DNA of 64,000 nucleotides. Origin: Tabrizicola_A sp965284335. Lineage in GTDB: Bacteria; Pseudomonadota; Alphaproteobacteria; Rhodobacterales; Rhodobacteraceae. Below, piece after piece: positions 48,860-58,252 of this stretch. How positions within the stretch are numbered: position 1 is the first letter of the stretch; each line of letters begins with the position of its first letter. Location of the stretch: the NCBI RefSeq assembly GCF_965284335.1, contig NZ_OZ260076.1; one strand, written 5' to 3'. The position numbers and the translations under genes were made by a program. Below the pieces are notes generated by a model that saw only the letters and a list, made by a program, of their open reading frames with translations, was not told where the DNA came from and did no database searches.

Positions 48860-49075
48860 TTACCTCAGCGCTGCCAGTGCAGTTTTTGGTGAGCGGTTCA
48901 ATATTCTGAACAGCGCCTTAGCGGCCCCTGTGGCAGCTCGTTTACCTCGCTTCCAGTTGCGGATCGCGGCGAGTTATACATTGATCCGTTCCGCGAGTTC
49001 CTACTGCGTCAGGCCTAAATGCTTACGCACGGAAGAGATCACCCTATTGTTTTGGCCAATTGTTCGAGAATAGTA
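48860..49075 (-). pseudogene. decayed XRE antitoxin (HigA/NadS-like)
   Basis: On the minus strand one frame reads VRKHLGLTQ-stop-ELAERINV-stop-LAAIRNWKRGKRAATGAAKAL, the helix-turn-helix and Trp-containing tail of HigA-like antitoxins, with two in-frame stops. No toxin remains. It is one more dead TA remnant between fossils. Confidence 0.7.
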
Positions 49076-49192
49076 ACTGATGGTGCTGTTGACCAGGTCC
49101 AAGAACGTCTATATCGCTGACCCTAATACGGAAATCACAAAGAACAAACCGGCGTTGATATCACAATTTTGTTTGGCGCGGAGTAAAACTAA

Positions 49193-49404
49193 ATGACCAA
49201 CGTAGCGGCCGATAGCATCGAATACAACACTAAGTTACGGAACAACAACTGCAATGCTTAACTGATGAGCCTTGAGTTCTTGGAGTGCCAGATGCGCGCG
49301 ATGAAGAATGTGGTTCCCGTCGATAAAACTGCAAAGGTGAGCCTTTGAAAAGTGTAATTAAAAAGGCAAAGGCCACAATGGCTGATTCCAAAGCTATGGA
49401 GTAA
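49193..49404 (+). pseudogene. decayed copy of the DUF6447 gene
   Basis: The frame reads DSIEYNTKLRNNNCNA, a stop, then LMSLEFLECQMRAMKNVVPVDKTAKVS, matching SIDYNTEDLSDNGKAQLASLQFLEFQMRKIKDEIAVYNTAKAS of the copy at 45567. Several stops and a shift make it non-functional. It ends five bases before tolC. Confidence 0.85.
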
Positions 49405-49409
49405 ATAGC

Positions 49410-50765
49410 ATGCGGCGAGCACAAAATTTGGCAGCGTGTGGGCTGGTAGTTCTGGTCGGTTGTACCACTGATGTAAGTTCTGTCAGCACTATGGAGGCGG
49501 GGATGCGGGATCGTCTCGCACAATCGCTTGTAGCGCAACAAGCTATGCACGCAAACTCTGGTGACACTGTCACGTTGACCGCTGGGTTTGCCGAGGCGTT
49601 AAGGAGTGCTGTGTCCGCGAACGAGGGGTATCGGATGGCACAGTCTTATGAGGCTGCAGCTATGACGGGTGTTTCTGTAGCGATAAGTACCAGGCGTCCT
49701 CAGCTCGGCATCAACGGCACGGTCGGCGCGATGCGCGAGGGCGATCCTGTTTCCAAGACCACCACTGGCGCAGCCGGTGACATCACGCTTTCACAACTTG
49801 TCTATGATGGCGGAGCCACGGGCGGCGCGATCAATCGGGCCACTGCTGTGGCGCTGGCGGCCCAGGCCGATAGGCTCGATCGGGGCAACACTGTGGCACT
49901 TGAGGCCGCGCGCGCCTGGGTGGATTATTGGATGGCATCGGAGCGTTTGACGCTTTTGAAGCTCAAGACGGGCGATCTGGGCGATCTGATGGAGCAGATG
50001 GACCGGATGGCCGCCAATGGTATGCTTGATCGTGCTGCGGTCGATAATGCGCGGCGGCAATATCTGAATATTCAATTGGAACGGACAAGCCTGGAAGCTG
50101 CGCGCGCGGAAGCTGCGGTGCGGTTTGAGCGGTATTTCCGGCAAGCGCCAGACAAGGTTACGCGCCCATCGGAACTGGTGAGCCTACAAATGGCCCGCGC
50201 GCGGTTGGCTGATTGGAATAGTGCTCCGGTCCTGAAGCGGACGGTGGCAGAACTGTTCGCGGCACAAGGTGCTGCCGAGGAAGCCCGCTCCGCCTTCCGC
50301 CCCAAGGTCAGCCTGCAGGCTGGGGTGATGTCCCCGATGGATCAGGACGACACGACTGACGTGTCCGCAGGGCTGCGGGTGCAGTATGTGTTTGGTGATG
50401 GTGGCCGCCGAAAATCGCAACTTGAGGCGGCTGAAAAGCGTGTCGAGGCACTTGAGGCGGAGTTGACGGATGCTCAGCGGATTGCCAAGGCAGAGACAGA
50501 GAGCGCTATGGTGCGTCTGGAGTCATTGGAACGGTCAATGCCGCTTGTGGTGCAGAAGATCAGCCTGACCAAGTCGGAGGCAGAGACCGCGCGTTCGCAG
50601 ATTGCGACGGGTCAGGCCAACCTGCAGCAGCTGATCTCTGCAGAGATCGAGAATTATCGGGCTTGCGACCAGCAGATCCAGATGCATGCTGAGCAGATCG
50701 TGCTTCTGATGACGATTGCAGGGCGCACGGGATATCTGACCGAGGTCATCGGCCTTAAGTTGTAA
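49410..50765 (+). CDS. TolC-family outer membrane protein, lipoprotein type
   Basis: The 451-residue protein begins with a lipoprotein signal (LAACGLVVLVGC, Cys near 18). The rest is the TolC helical pattern in two repeats: VSANEGYRMAQSYEAAAM ... RPQLGINGTVG, and AQGAAEEARSAFRPKVSLQAGV ... TARSQIATGQANLQQLISAEIENY. It forms the outer channel of the type I secretion system with the two genes that follow. Confidence 0.9.
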   Translation: MRRAQNLAACGLVVLVGCTTDVSSVSTMEAGMRDRLAQSLVAQQAMHANSGDTVTLTAGFAEALRSAVSANEGYRMAQSYEAAAMTGVSVAISTRRPQLGINGTVGAMREGDPVSKTTTGAAGDITLSQLVYDGGATGGAINRATAVALAAQADRLDRGNTVALEAARAWVDYWMASERLTLLKLKTGDLGDLMEQMDRMAANGMLDRAAVDNARRQYLNIQLERTSLEAARAEAAVRFERYFRQAPDKVTRPSELVSLQMARARLADWNSAPVLKRTVAELFAAQGAAEEARSAFRPKVSLQAGVMSPMDQDDTTDVSAGLRVQYVFGDGGRRKSQLEAAEKRVEALEAELTDAQRIAKAETESAMVRLESLERSMPLVVQKISLTKSEAETARSQIATGQANLQQLISAEIENYRACDQQIQMHAEQIVLLMTIAGRTGYLTEVIGLKL

Positions 50766-50812
50766 TTCGTTCAGACTGACGCGGCCGTTGTGCCGCATGG
50801 GACATAATTAAC

Positions 50813-53050
50813 ATGACGACATATCAGCCTGAGGGCAATACTTCGATCGTTCTTGGTGCCTTTGACCCGAACGCAACCCCAGCTGCGCAAGGTCCCGCGT
50901 CAAGCTCTGACGAGGACGTCGCCCAGACTGCGCTGGAAGCGGGAAATCCTGTAGCCGAAACAGACACTCGCCTGGCCACAGAGCATAGCCTGATCCTTGC
51001 GGTGCAGCACATTCTGGCGCTCAATGGCGTAGCTTTTTCGGAAGGTGCGATCCGGGATCTTCCGGAACTGATCCGCGAGGCCTTTGATCCAAAGGCGGCG
51101 GTGTCTGCCCTGCGGCATGTTGGCTTTGAAGCCAGCCTAGGCGAGTTGCAGGTCAATGCGCTCGCCCCCGAGCATTGCCCGCTGATTGCTTTTTCGAAAG
51201 ACGGCGACGCAGTTGTGATAGAGAAGATCGAGGAGAACGGGGATGCGGTGATCCGTGGCTTTGCCGAAGCCGGTCAACACACGGTCCTCTCCCGATTAGA
51301 TCTGAGTGAAGCGCTGTTGTCCCACGTGATCCTCGCCCGCAAGGTGCATGAAGCCTCGCGGCCAAGGGGCAAAAACGACTGGTTCTGGGGCTCGTTTTCA
51401 CAAAGCAAATGGCTTTATGGGCAAGTGATGGCCGCCGCGACGATGACCAACGTCCTTGGGCTTTCTACCTCTCTCTTTATCATGGTGGTCTATGACCGCG
51501 TCGTGCCGAACGAGGCGATCGAGTCGCTGATAGCGCTGACCATCGGCGTTCTCGTCGCGCTCGGCTTTGATTTCGCCGTCAAGACGCTCAGAGCGCAGTT
51601 CGTGGACCGTGCCGGAAAGCGCGCAGACCTCCGAATGTCACGGCTAATCTTTGACAGGATCCTGAACATGCGGCTCGACAAGCGCAGCCGCAAGGCTGGT
51701 GCCATGGCGAGTATTGTACGTGAATTCGATACGTTGCGAGAGTTCTTTACCTCGGCCACTTTGATCGCGGTGGTGGACCTGCCCTTCATCTTCTTCTTCA
51801 TCTGGGTGATCTACCTGCTCTCCGGTCCGCTGGCGTTGGTACCGCTGATCGCTGTGCCGTTAGTGATTGTGGCGGGCCTTGTGATCCAGCCTTTCCTTGC
51901 GAGTATTGCCGAGGGCTCGATGCAGAGCAACATGTCCAAACAGGCGGTGCTGGTGGAGACACTTAACGGGCTCGAGACCGTTCAGGCGACAGGATCGGGT
52001 CGGCTAATGCGGCGCCGGTTTGAGGAGGCATCGGATTCACAGGCCGAGCTTGGGCTGAAAAATCGGATGCTTTCGCAGTTCGCGATCAACTCAGCTGCCT
52101 CGATACAGCAATTGGCACAGATCGCGACTATCTTCTACGGGGTATTCCTGATCCGGGACGGGGTGATCACCATGGGTGCGATGATCGCGGCTGTGATCCT
52201 GGGTGGTCGTACGCTGGCACCGCTCTCACAGCTTGCCTCTGCCATGTCACGCGCCAATGGTGCGTTGCAGGCCTATCGCTCACTGTCCTCTGTGATGAAT
52301 GACGATAGTGATCAGGCGGATGCGCCGCGCCCTCGGCTCAGCCGGCCGCGGCTTCAGGGCAGCATCGAGCTGAAGAATCTCAGCTATACCTTCCCCGGTG
52401 CCAGTGCGCCGATCATTCGCGATCTTTCGCTGAAGATCCCGGCTGGCCAGAAGGTGGCGATCGTCGGGCGCATGGGGTCGGGCAAGTCTACTCTGTCGCG
52501 ACTGATGGCCGGGCTGATTGAGCCCAGCGAAGGGGCGGTGATGATCGATGGCGTCGATATCCGTCAGATCGACAAGTCGGACCTTCGCCGCAACGTGGGC
52601 GTGATGCTGCAAGAAACCTGGCTCTTCTCCGGAACGGTCAAGGAAAACCTGCAAATGGGCTTTTACGAATATGACGATGCCCATCTGCTGAACATTGCCA
52701 AAATCTCGGGTGTTGATGACTTTGTGGCTAACCACCCGCAAGGCTACGACATGCAGCTCAAGGAGCGCGGGGAAGGTCTTTCAGGCGGCCAGCGCCAATC
52801 GATCAACCTGGCGCGCGCGTTGCTTCATGACCCGAACCTGCTGATCCTCGATGAACCGACAAGCTCGATGGATACCGCAACGGAGAAAGCAGTCTTGGAG
52901 CGGATCAAGGCCTGGGCAGGGCATCGGACGATGATCATGATCACTCACCGCAACACGCTGCTGGATCTGGCGGATCGCGTGCTGGTGATCGATCAGGGAA
53001 CGGTGCTGGCGGATACCACGCCCGAGAAACTCAGAGCGCAGGGGCGGTGA
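50813..53050 (+). CDS. type I secretion ABC transporter (HlyB/LapB-like)
   Basis: The 745-residue protein has an N-terminal C39-like domain without the catalytic Cys (about 60-165), a membrane domain with six helices (about 200-480), and a nucleotide-binding domain: Walker A GRMGSGKST (about 551), signature LSGGQRQS (about 656), Walker B LLILDEPTSSMD (about 679). It exports a protein substrate directly across both membranes. It lies 47 bases after tolC. Confidence 0.93.
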   Translation: MTTYQPEGNTSIVLGAFDPNATPAAQGPASSSDEDVAQTALEAGNPVAETDTRLATEHSLILAVQHILALNGVAFSEGAIRDLPELIREAFDPKAAVSALRHVGFEASLGELQVNALAPEHCPLIAFSKDGDAVVIEKIEENGDAVIRGFAEAGQHTVLSRLDLSEALLSHVILARKVHEASRPRGKNDWFWGSFSQSKWLYGQVMAAATMTNVLGLSTSLFIMVVYDRVVPNEAIESLIALTIGVLVALGFDFAVKTLRAQFVDRAGKRADLRMSRLIFDRILNMRLDKRSRKAGAMASIVREFDTLREFFTSATLIAVVDLPFIFFFIWVIYLLSGPLALVPLIAVPLVIVAGLVIQPFLASIAEGSMQSNMSKQAVLVETLNGLETVQATGSGRLMRRRFEEASDSQAELGLKNRMLSQFAINSAASIQQLAQIATIFYGVFLIRDGVITMGAMIAAVILGGRTLAPLSQLASAMSRANGALQAYRSLSSVMNDDSDQADAPRPRLSRPRLQGSIELKNLSYTFPGASAPIIRDLSLKIPAGQKVAIVGRMGSGKSTLSRLMAGLIEPSEGAVMIDGVDIRQIDKSDLRRNVGVMLQETWLFSGTVKENLQMGFYEYDDAHLLNIAKISGVDDFVANHPQGYDMQLKERGEGLSGGQRQSINLARALLHDPNLLILDEPTSSMDTATEKAVLERIKAWAGHRTMIMITHRNTLLDLADRVLVIDQGTVLADTTPEKLRAQGR

Positions 53051-53059
53051 GGAACAGAT

Positions 53060-54364
53060 ATGGCTGAGATGGAATTCAAGCGCCTGGCGCGCGAGATGGC
53101 GGGCCGTGAAGGTCTCGCGGGCTCAACGGTCCTGTTCACGATCATCGCGCTGGTCGCGGCCCTTCTGGTCTGGGCGAATTACGCTGAGCTCGACAATGTC
53201 ACGCGCGGCGAAGGGCGCATCATCTCCTCGGTGCAGAACCAGATGGTGCAGGCCGCCGAAGGCGGGGTGATCCTGCGCCGCTATGTATCCGAAAACACGA
53301 TCGTCGAGGAAGGGGAGGTTCTATTCGAGATCGATCCCGTAGACGCCAGTAGTGAGCTCAATCGCCTGAGCCAGCGCCTCGCTGCGCTGGACATCAAGGA
53401 ATTGCGGTTGCGCGCAGAGATTGGAGGCATTGGTTTTGTGATTCCGGCAGATTTGAATGCGCGCTCTCCGATGGTTGCACTGACGGAGCAAAGCCTTTTC
53501 GCAGCACGCCGGGCCGAACTCGCGGGCACGCTAGCGGTGCTGGAACAGCGCCTGCAGCAGCGACAGCAGGATTTGCGGGGGGCAGAGGCCGTTGTGGGTA
53601 CATCCGAGCGCACGGCTGCGTTGCTTGAGCAAGAAATCGCGGTTGTTGCACCACTGGTGAAAGACAATATAGCGCCCGCGACCCGCCTTTTGGAGTTACA
53701 ACGTGAGCTGGAGCGCACGAGAGGCGAGGGGAACCGTGCTGCCGTGTCGATTGAACAAGCGCGCTCTGGCATCCGAGAGTTTGAGACGGAAATCGCCAAT
53801 GCCAAGGCCAATTACAGCCTGAAATCCAAAGACGAGCTCAACACTGTCGTAGCGGAACAAAGTGAACTGCGCGAGGTGCTTCCACAGCTGGAAGAACGCG
53901 TGAGCCGCACGGTTATCCGAGCGCCCATGCAGGGTATTGTAAACCGGCTGAACTTCCGCACAGCGGGCGGATTCGTGAATACCGGCGATGTAGTTTTGGA
54001 ACTTGTGCCTACGGGTGAGGCGCTTGTGATTGAGGCGAAGATTGCGCCGCAGGACATCTCGAACATTCTTCCCGATGACGCCGTGCGTATCCGCCTGTCC
54101 GCATATGACTCGGCCAAATACGGCACTGTTGACGGCCGGGTGCTGCGCATCAGCCCTGATGCAGTGGTTGATGAGCAAAACGGCGGGGCAAGCTATTACA
54201 CAATCGATGTGGCGATCGAAGGCGAACTGCTCGTCGATGAGGAGCCTGTGACCTTTATACCCGGCATGACCGCCACCGTTGATGTGCTCTCCGGCAAGCG
54301 CACGGTGCTTGAATATATTTGGCAGCCGATGGCGAAGGTGCAGGAACTTGCATTGAGGGATTAA
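53060..54364 (+). CDS. type I secretion membrane-fusion protein (HlyD family)
   Basis: The 434-residue protein has one N-terminal membrane helix (about 20-42), a lipoyl-like half GEGRIISSVQNQMVQAAEGGVI, a long coiled coil (about 100-270), and the closing VIRAPMQGIVNRLNFRTAGGFVNTGDVVLELVP. It links ABC transporter and TolC. It starts nine bases after the transporter gene. No secreted substrate gene is visible in the window. Confidence 0.93.
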   Translation: MAEMEFKRLAREMAGREGLAGSTVLFTIIALVAALLVWANYAELDNVTRGEGRIISSVQNQMVQAAEGGVILRRYVSENTIVEEGEVLFEIDPVDASSELNRLSQRLAALDIKELRLRAEIGGIGFVIPADLNARSPMVALTEQSLFAARRAELAGTLAVLEQRLQQRQQDLRGAEAVVGTSERTAALLEQEIAVVAPLVKDNIAPATRLLELQRELERTRGEGNRAAVSIEQARSGIREFETEIANAKANYSLKSKDELNTVVAEQSELREVLPQLEERVSRTVIRAPMQGIVNRLNFRTAGGFVNTGDVVLELVPTGEALVIEAKIAPQDISNILPDDAVRIRLSAYDSAKYGTVDGRVLRISPDAVVDEQNGGASYYTIDVAIEGELLVDEEPVTFIPGMTATVDVLSGKRTVLEYIWQPMAKVQELALRD

Positions 54365-54366
54365 TT

Positions 54367-54433
54367 ATGTCACGCCAACATACGGCAGGGCCAGAGGCGG
54401 ATCAACGTTATGTCGATGAAGCCAAGGACGCTA
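54367..54433 (+). pseudogene. 5' fragment of the next secretion-operon gene
   Basis: ATG two bases after the hlyD stop opens MSRQHTAGPEADQRYVDEAK and is cut after about 22 codons by an IS3 remnant. The gene may have encoded a further secretion component or substrate; what remains is too short to tell. Confidence 0.5.
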
Positions 54434-54790
54434 TCGGCCATCTCGCGCCGTTGAGATGGCCGAGTTACTTTTTTCCAAGAGCTTCCTTCAACAAATCGTT
54501 TTGCATGCTCAGATCGGCATACATCCGCTTCAGCCGACGGTTCTCTTCTTCCATCGCTTTCATCTGGCTGACCATCGACGCATCCATGCCGCCATACTTG
54601 GCCCGCCATTTGTAGAATGACGCGTCGCTCATCCCATGCTCGCGGCACAGATCGGCAACCGGCACACCGCCTTCGGCTTGCCGCAGGATCGCGATGATCT
54701 GCGCCTCAGTGTATCTGCTTGTCTTCATTCGAAATCTCCTCGTTCATCTTGCCGAGAAAATTCTACTTTTGCAGCCCCTTACTTTCGGGG
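54434..54790 (-). mobile_element. IS3-family remnant (orfA complete, orfB deleted)
   Basis: OrfA and the first codons of orfB (VTRPSQRREMA in the -1 frame) are present, then sequence homology to IS3 stops at the fragment of the secretion-operon gene. The right end near 54770-54790 (CTTTCGGGGGGG on the plus strand) is only approximate. Confidence 0.75.
54465..54728 (-). CDS. IS3-family transposase OrfA (orphan)
   Basis: The 87-residue protein (MKTSRYTEAQIIAILRQAEGGVPVADLCREHGMSDASFYKWRAKYGG..., leucine zipper MKAMEEENRRLKRMYADL) is a full IS3/IS407-type OrfA. It ends at a GGAAAAAAG slippery sequence used for the -1 shift into orfB, which is missing. Confidence 0.9.
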   Translation of the reverse strand: MKTSRYTEAQIIAILRQAEGGVPVADLCREHGMSDASFYKWRAKYGGMDASMVSQMKAMEEENRRLKRMYADLSMQNDLLKEALGKK

Positions 54791-54968
54791 GGGATTACCA
54801 TGCGGTGCAGGAAACGCTTACTGACAATCAACAGTCACGCTCCACAATCAGCAGCGTTCACAGTCCGCATTGGCATCTAAACCACCCTTGCTCGCCATGC
54901 AGGACTGGTACAACCTCGTACCAGAGCTGTTCAAAAAAACAACCATACTACCTCACGGGATGTGAAAC

Positions 54969-55628
54969 TTACTCGAATAGTAGTTTCTCTTTTGCCAACA
55001 TAACTGCATGAGTACGGTTTGATGCCCCGAGTTTCGCAAAAATTGTTCTAATGTACATCTTGACACTAATTTCTGATGTGCCAAGTGCCCAAGCGATCTC
55101 CTTATTTGTCTTCCCTTTGGAGGCCAACCTCAAGATATTTATTTCGCGGTCTGTAAGACTCCCCGAGCTTGCACCACTATTTTTTTGAAAAGTATCAGAA
55201 CCAACTTCGGGCAGCAACGAAAAGGGCAGAAAAACCTGACCTGATAGCACCAGACGAAGAGCCGATGTGAGGGACCTTAAGGGGAGCGATTTAGGCACAT
55301 ACCCTTGAACCCCTAGCTGAAGACTCTGAAACACAAACTGGCTTGAAACGCTTCCTGATAACAGAACTATTTTCAAACCTGGATATTCGGTAACAATTTT
55401 TTTAATAGACTCTAAGCCTGCCATTCCAGGCAATGATACCTCAAGAAGTAGCAAGTCTATTTTGGGATTCGTGCTCAGAGCTTCTAAAGTAGAAGGCAAA
55501 TCGCAAGCTGACACGACCGAAAATTCAACATTCTCAGACAAGAAGGCTGCGATCGCATCATTAACTAAAGCATGACCGTCCGCCACCAAAAGATTGTATC
55601 GTTGTTTATCTACCACCTTCGCCACCAC
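54969..55628 (-). CDS. LuxR-type response regulator lacking the phosphoacceptor Asp
   Basis: The 219-residue protein has a receiver domain (NLLVADGHALVNDAI at the start, LSG near 88, GYVPKS near 108) and a C-terminal LuxR helix-turn-helix (LTDREINILRLASKGKTNKEIAWALGTSEISVKMYIRTIFAKLGASNRTHAV). At the phosphorylation site the family sequence LLLLDV-LPG is LLLLEVSLPG, with Glu in place of Asp. It may be permanently active or respond to another signal. It starts at a GTG. Base composition is lower in GC than in the neighbours. It may control the secretion or polysaccharide genes. Confidence 0.85.
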   Translation of the reverse strand: MVAKVVDKQRYNLLVADGHALVNDAIAAFLSENVEFSVVSACDLPSTLEALSTNPKIDLLLLEVSLPGMAGLESIKKIVTEYPGLKIVLLSGSVSSQFVFQSLQLGVQGYVPKSLPLRSLTSALRLVLSGQVFLPFSLLPEVGSDTFQKNSGASSGSLTDREINILRLASKGKTNKEIAWALGTSEISVKMYIRTIFAKLGASNRTHAVMLAKEKLLFE

Positions 55629-56038
55629 ATCTATTGGACGTATGAATAACGATTATCTACAGCTAAATTATAAATGCCGCAGATTCATCCTTACAGCACA
55701 TGTTCGTATCACCACCTCGGCGCAAATCAACAGGGAATAAAATCTCATTGACCAAGCTCATGTGTTTCATCCACGTTGTTCCCATAGATCCTCCGACTTG
55801 GTGTTCTTTATGCCATGGTCAGGCCACCGCAATAATAAAAATGGAGTCTCCTAGTCACCATAAGGGAGTGTGCCTGTAGAACTTAAGAGACTGTTTTCAT
55901 CGCTATGGTTTAAGTGATGACGCCGATGCACATCCCATGCGGCGTTGTTGCGCCAGTCTTCGGTATGATGCTGTTATCGCGCCAAGTATGAATGATGCTC
56001 TCAAACCATTGTCGAGCCCGGACTATTTCAGAGGCCCG
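55629..56038. other. 410-base AT-richer gap
   Basis: I see no intact gene. A minus-strand segment near 55920-56030 reads like a decayed coding piece (RARQWFESIIHTWRDN), possibly a transposon remnant, but it is too short to assign. Confidence 0.35.
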
Positions 56039-56350
56039 TTAAATTAGCAGGTCGGACAGCGATCCGCCAGATGACAATAGCAACTTAACCCAACGGGGTT
56101 GACGACCACGCCCCGTCCAGGTCAGCGTCGCATTGTCAGGGTGGCGATACTTGACGGATGCGCGCTTTCGTTTCCCCACAAGCTTCCCCTCACCTACAAG
56201 CTCAGATAAGCTGAAGCCCAAAGATCGCGCAGTGATCTCCAACTTCGCAAGCGCCTCGCGCTTCCTTCGCTCTTCATAGTCTGCAATGGCTCGGTCAATA
56301 TTAGATGACAGTTCTTTAAGCTCTTCCAAACTCAATGATTTAATATCCAT
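56039..56350 (-). CDS. H-NS-family nucleoid protein
   Basis: The 103-residue protein has an N-terminal coiled coil (SLEELKELSSNIDRAIADYEERRKREALAKLE) and the C-terminal H-NS DNA-binding motif YRHPDNATLTWTGRGRQPRWV, as in alphaproteobacterial HvrA-like proteins. It probably silences AT-richer acquired DNA such as this region. ATG 56350 is preferred over 56365 because of a G-rich site before it. Confidence 0.9.
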   Translation of the reverse strand: MDIKSLSLEELKELSSNIDRAIADYEERRKREALAKLEITARSLGFSLSELVGEGKLVGKRKRASVKYRHPDNATLTWTGRGRQPRWVKLLLSSGGSLSDLLI

Positions 56351-56638
56351 TTTAACCCCATCCATGATGCGTGACTTAATTTATCGTGCCACTCTGCTTC
56401 TCCTAAATCAAGTGTGTTGACTGGAAATTCTATCTATGAGGTGCTCGAAGAAGCGTTTTTTCCATTTTGTGTTATGCGATCGGGTGATCCCAGTATTGTT
56501 GCTGAACTCTAACGGCAAATGATTCAGGTAACGAATCAAGATGGTTTGACGGTTGGGATGATTAAGCCTGAACCGGGGGCTAATCTCCCCCCCCCATGCG
56601 TTGGCCGAGTGGTCCATCGGTTGACAAGACGTTGAAGC

Positions 56639-57463
56639 TCAAACCAACCCGTCGCGCTCTGCCACATGCATGATGGCTTGCAAGAACCCTTTCACAGACC
56701 CGCAGTCAAACCTCTGACCTTTTAGCGTCACGGCCTCCACCTGGCCGGCAGCGGCTTGGGCGTTGATTGCGTCCGCCAGTTGGATTTCACCACCGGCACC
56801 GGGGGGCTGGCCACGCAGGATCTCGAAAATGCTAGGCGTCAGGACATAGCGACCGATTGAAGCCAGGTTCGACGGCGCCTGCTCGAAAGCGGGATTCTCG
56901 ACCAAGCCCGCAACGCTGCCTGCGGAGGCGCCGGGCTGCACCACACCGTATTTCGAGATGTCGGGTCCATCAACCTCCATGACCGACAGCTGCGTGCGAC
57001 CTGAGGCTTCATAGCCTTTGACGAGATCAGCGGTCACGCCCGCCCCCTCGTAGGTCAGGAAGTCGTCGGCCAAGAGCACAGCAAAGGGATCATCACCCAC
57101 GGCGCGCTCGGCACAGAGCACGGCGTGGCCAAGCCCCAGTTGTTCAGGCTGGCGCACAAAAATGCATTCGACGCCCTGCGGCAGGATATTGCGCACCATG
57201 TCTGCCTGTTCGATCTTGCCCTTGGCCCGGAGCGCGGCTTCAAGCTCTTGATTGCTGTCGAAATGGTCTTCGATCGCCCGCTTGTTGCGCCCCGTCACAA
57301 AGATCAGCGTGTCGATCCCGGCCGCGATGGCTTCTTCAGCTGCATATTGGATGAGCGGCTTGTCCACGATGGGCAGCAACTCCTTCGGCATAGCTTTGGT
57401 GGCCGGCAAGAAGCGGGTGCCGAAACCGGCAACAGGAAAGACGGCTTTGCGAACGGGTTTCAT
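56639..57463 (-). CDS. galU: UTP-glucose-1-phosphate uridylyltransferase
   Basis: The 274-residue protein starts MKPVRKAVFPVAGFGTRFLPATKAMPKELLPIVDKPLIQYAAEEA, with the nucleotide-binding GFGTRFLPATK motif of GalU. It makes UDP-glucose for exopolysaccharide. It lies 40 bases after the RfaH-like gene on the same strand and may share its transcript. Confidence 0.95.
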   Translation of the reverse strand: MKPVRKAVFPVAGFGTRFLPATKAMPKELLPIVDKPLIQYAAEEAIAAGIDTLIFVTGRNKRAIEDHFDSNQELEAALRAKGKIEQADMVRNILPQGVECIFVRQPEQLGLGHAVLCAERAVGDDPFAVLLADDFLTYEGAGVTADLVKGYEASGRTQLSVMEVDGPDISKYGVVQPGASAGSVAGLVENPAFEQAPSNLASIGRYVLTPSIFEILRGQPPGAGGEIQLADAINAQAAAGQVEAVTLKGQRFDCGSVKGFLQAIMHVAERDGLV

Positions 57464-57502
57464 GAAGGTCATCCGCAACGAATTATTTGAGATTGCAGTC
57501 AT

Positions 57503-58024
57503 CTATAGAGTTCGCACGGACCGAAATTGATCCGCCCCGACCGCGACGCGGGTTTGTCCACCCATGAGTTCCATCGGGACCCAAACGCGACGGTTAGGTG
57601 CGATCTTTTTCACCTCTGCCACAAAATTGTCAAACAGTCCCTTGGTCAGGGTGACCTGATCTCCTGGCTTAAGGAACTTAGGAGGCAACAATTTGCCCTT
57701 CGCGTCACAGCGCAGCATCAGCTGTGAAACCAGCTCCAGCGGAATTGCTGCCTGCTCTTTGCCAAAGCTCACCAGCCGCGTGATGCCGTAGGTCGAGTTG
57801 ACCGTCCGCCAGAAGCCGCACGCCGCATCGAAGGCCACGAAGATGTAGCCTGGAAACGGAGGTCGCATCGCGGTTACAAACTTGCCGTCCGGCTGGCGCG
57901 TCTCCTCCTCCATCGGCAGGAAGGTCTGGAAGCCCTGGCGCTTGAGGTTCTTTTCCGCGATCTTGCCGCAGTTCGGTTTTAGCCGCGCCAGAAACCGGCT
58001 CGCGCCGCGATCATGGAATGTCAT
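57503..58024 (-). CDS. NusG-family specialised antiterminator (RfaH-like)
   Basis: The 173-residue protein has a NusG N-terminal domain (FLARLKPNCGKIAEKNLKRQGFQTFLPMEEET, PFPGYIFVAFDAACGFWRTVNSTYGITRLV) and a KOW-like end (FLKPGDQVTLTKGLFDNFVAEVKKIAPNRRVWVPMELMGGQTRVAV). Such NusG paralogues sit at the head of polysaccharide operons and allow RNA polymerase to read through them. Confidence 0.88.
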   Translation of the reverse strand: MTFHDRGASRFLARLKPNCGKIAEKNLKRQGFQTFLPMEEETRQPDGKFVTAMRPPFPGYIFVAFDAACGFWRTVNSTYGITRLVSFGKEQAAIPLELVSQLMLRCDAKGKLLPPKFLKPGDQVTLTKGLFDNFVAEVKKIAPNRRVWVPMELMGGQTRVAVGADQFRSVRTL

Positions 58025-58252
58025 CCCGCACCTCCGCCCATAATCGAGCTTGGCGTTGCCCTTGTCCTCAAGGCAAATACTCTTTTGCAGATCTAAGTAT
58101 CAAAAGTAAACTTCAATTGCCATCAGCTAGCTAAGCCGTTGTATTCGCTTTAATCCTTGCCATTCATGATGCCTACGTTCTTTCATCAAACGGGTCACCC
58201 ACGCAAAGCGCGCTCATTGCAGTGGCCTGCTGCCGGTTTCGTGGACACACTA

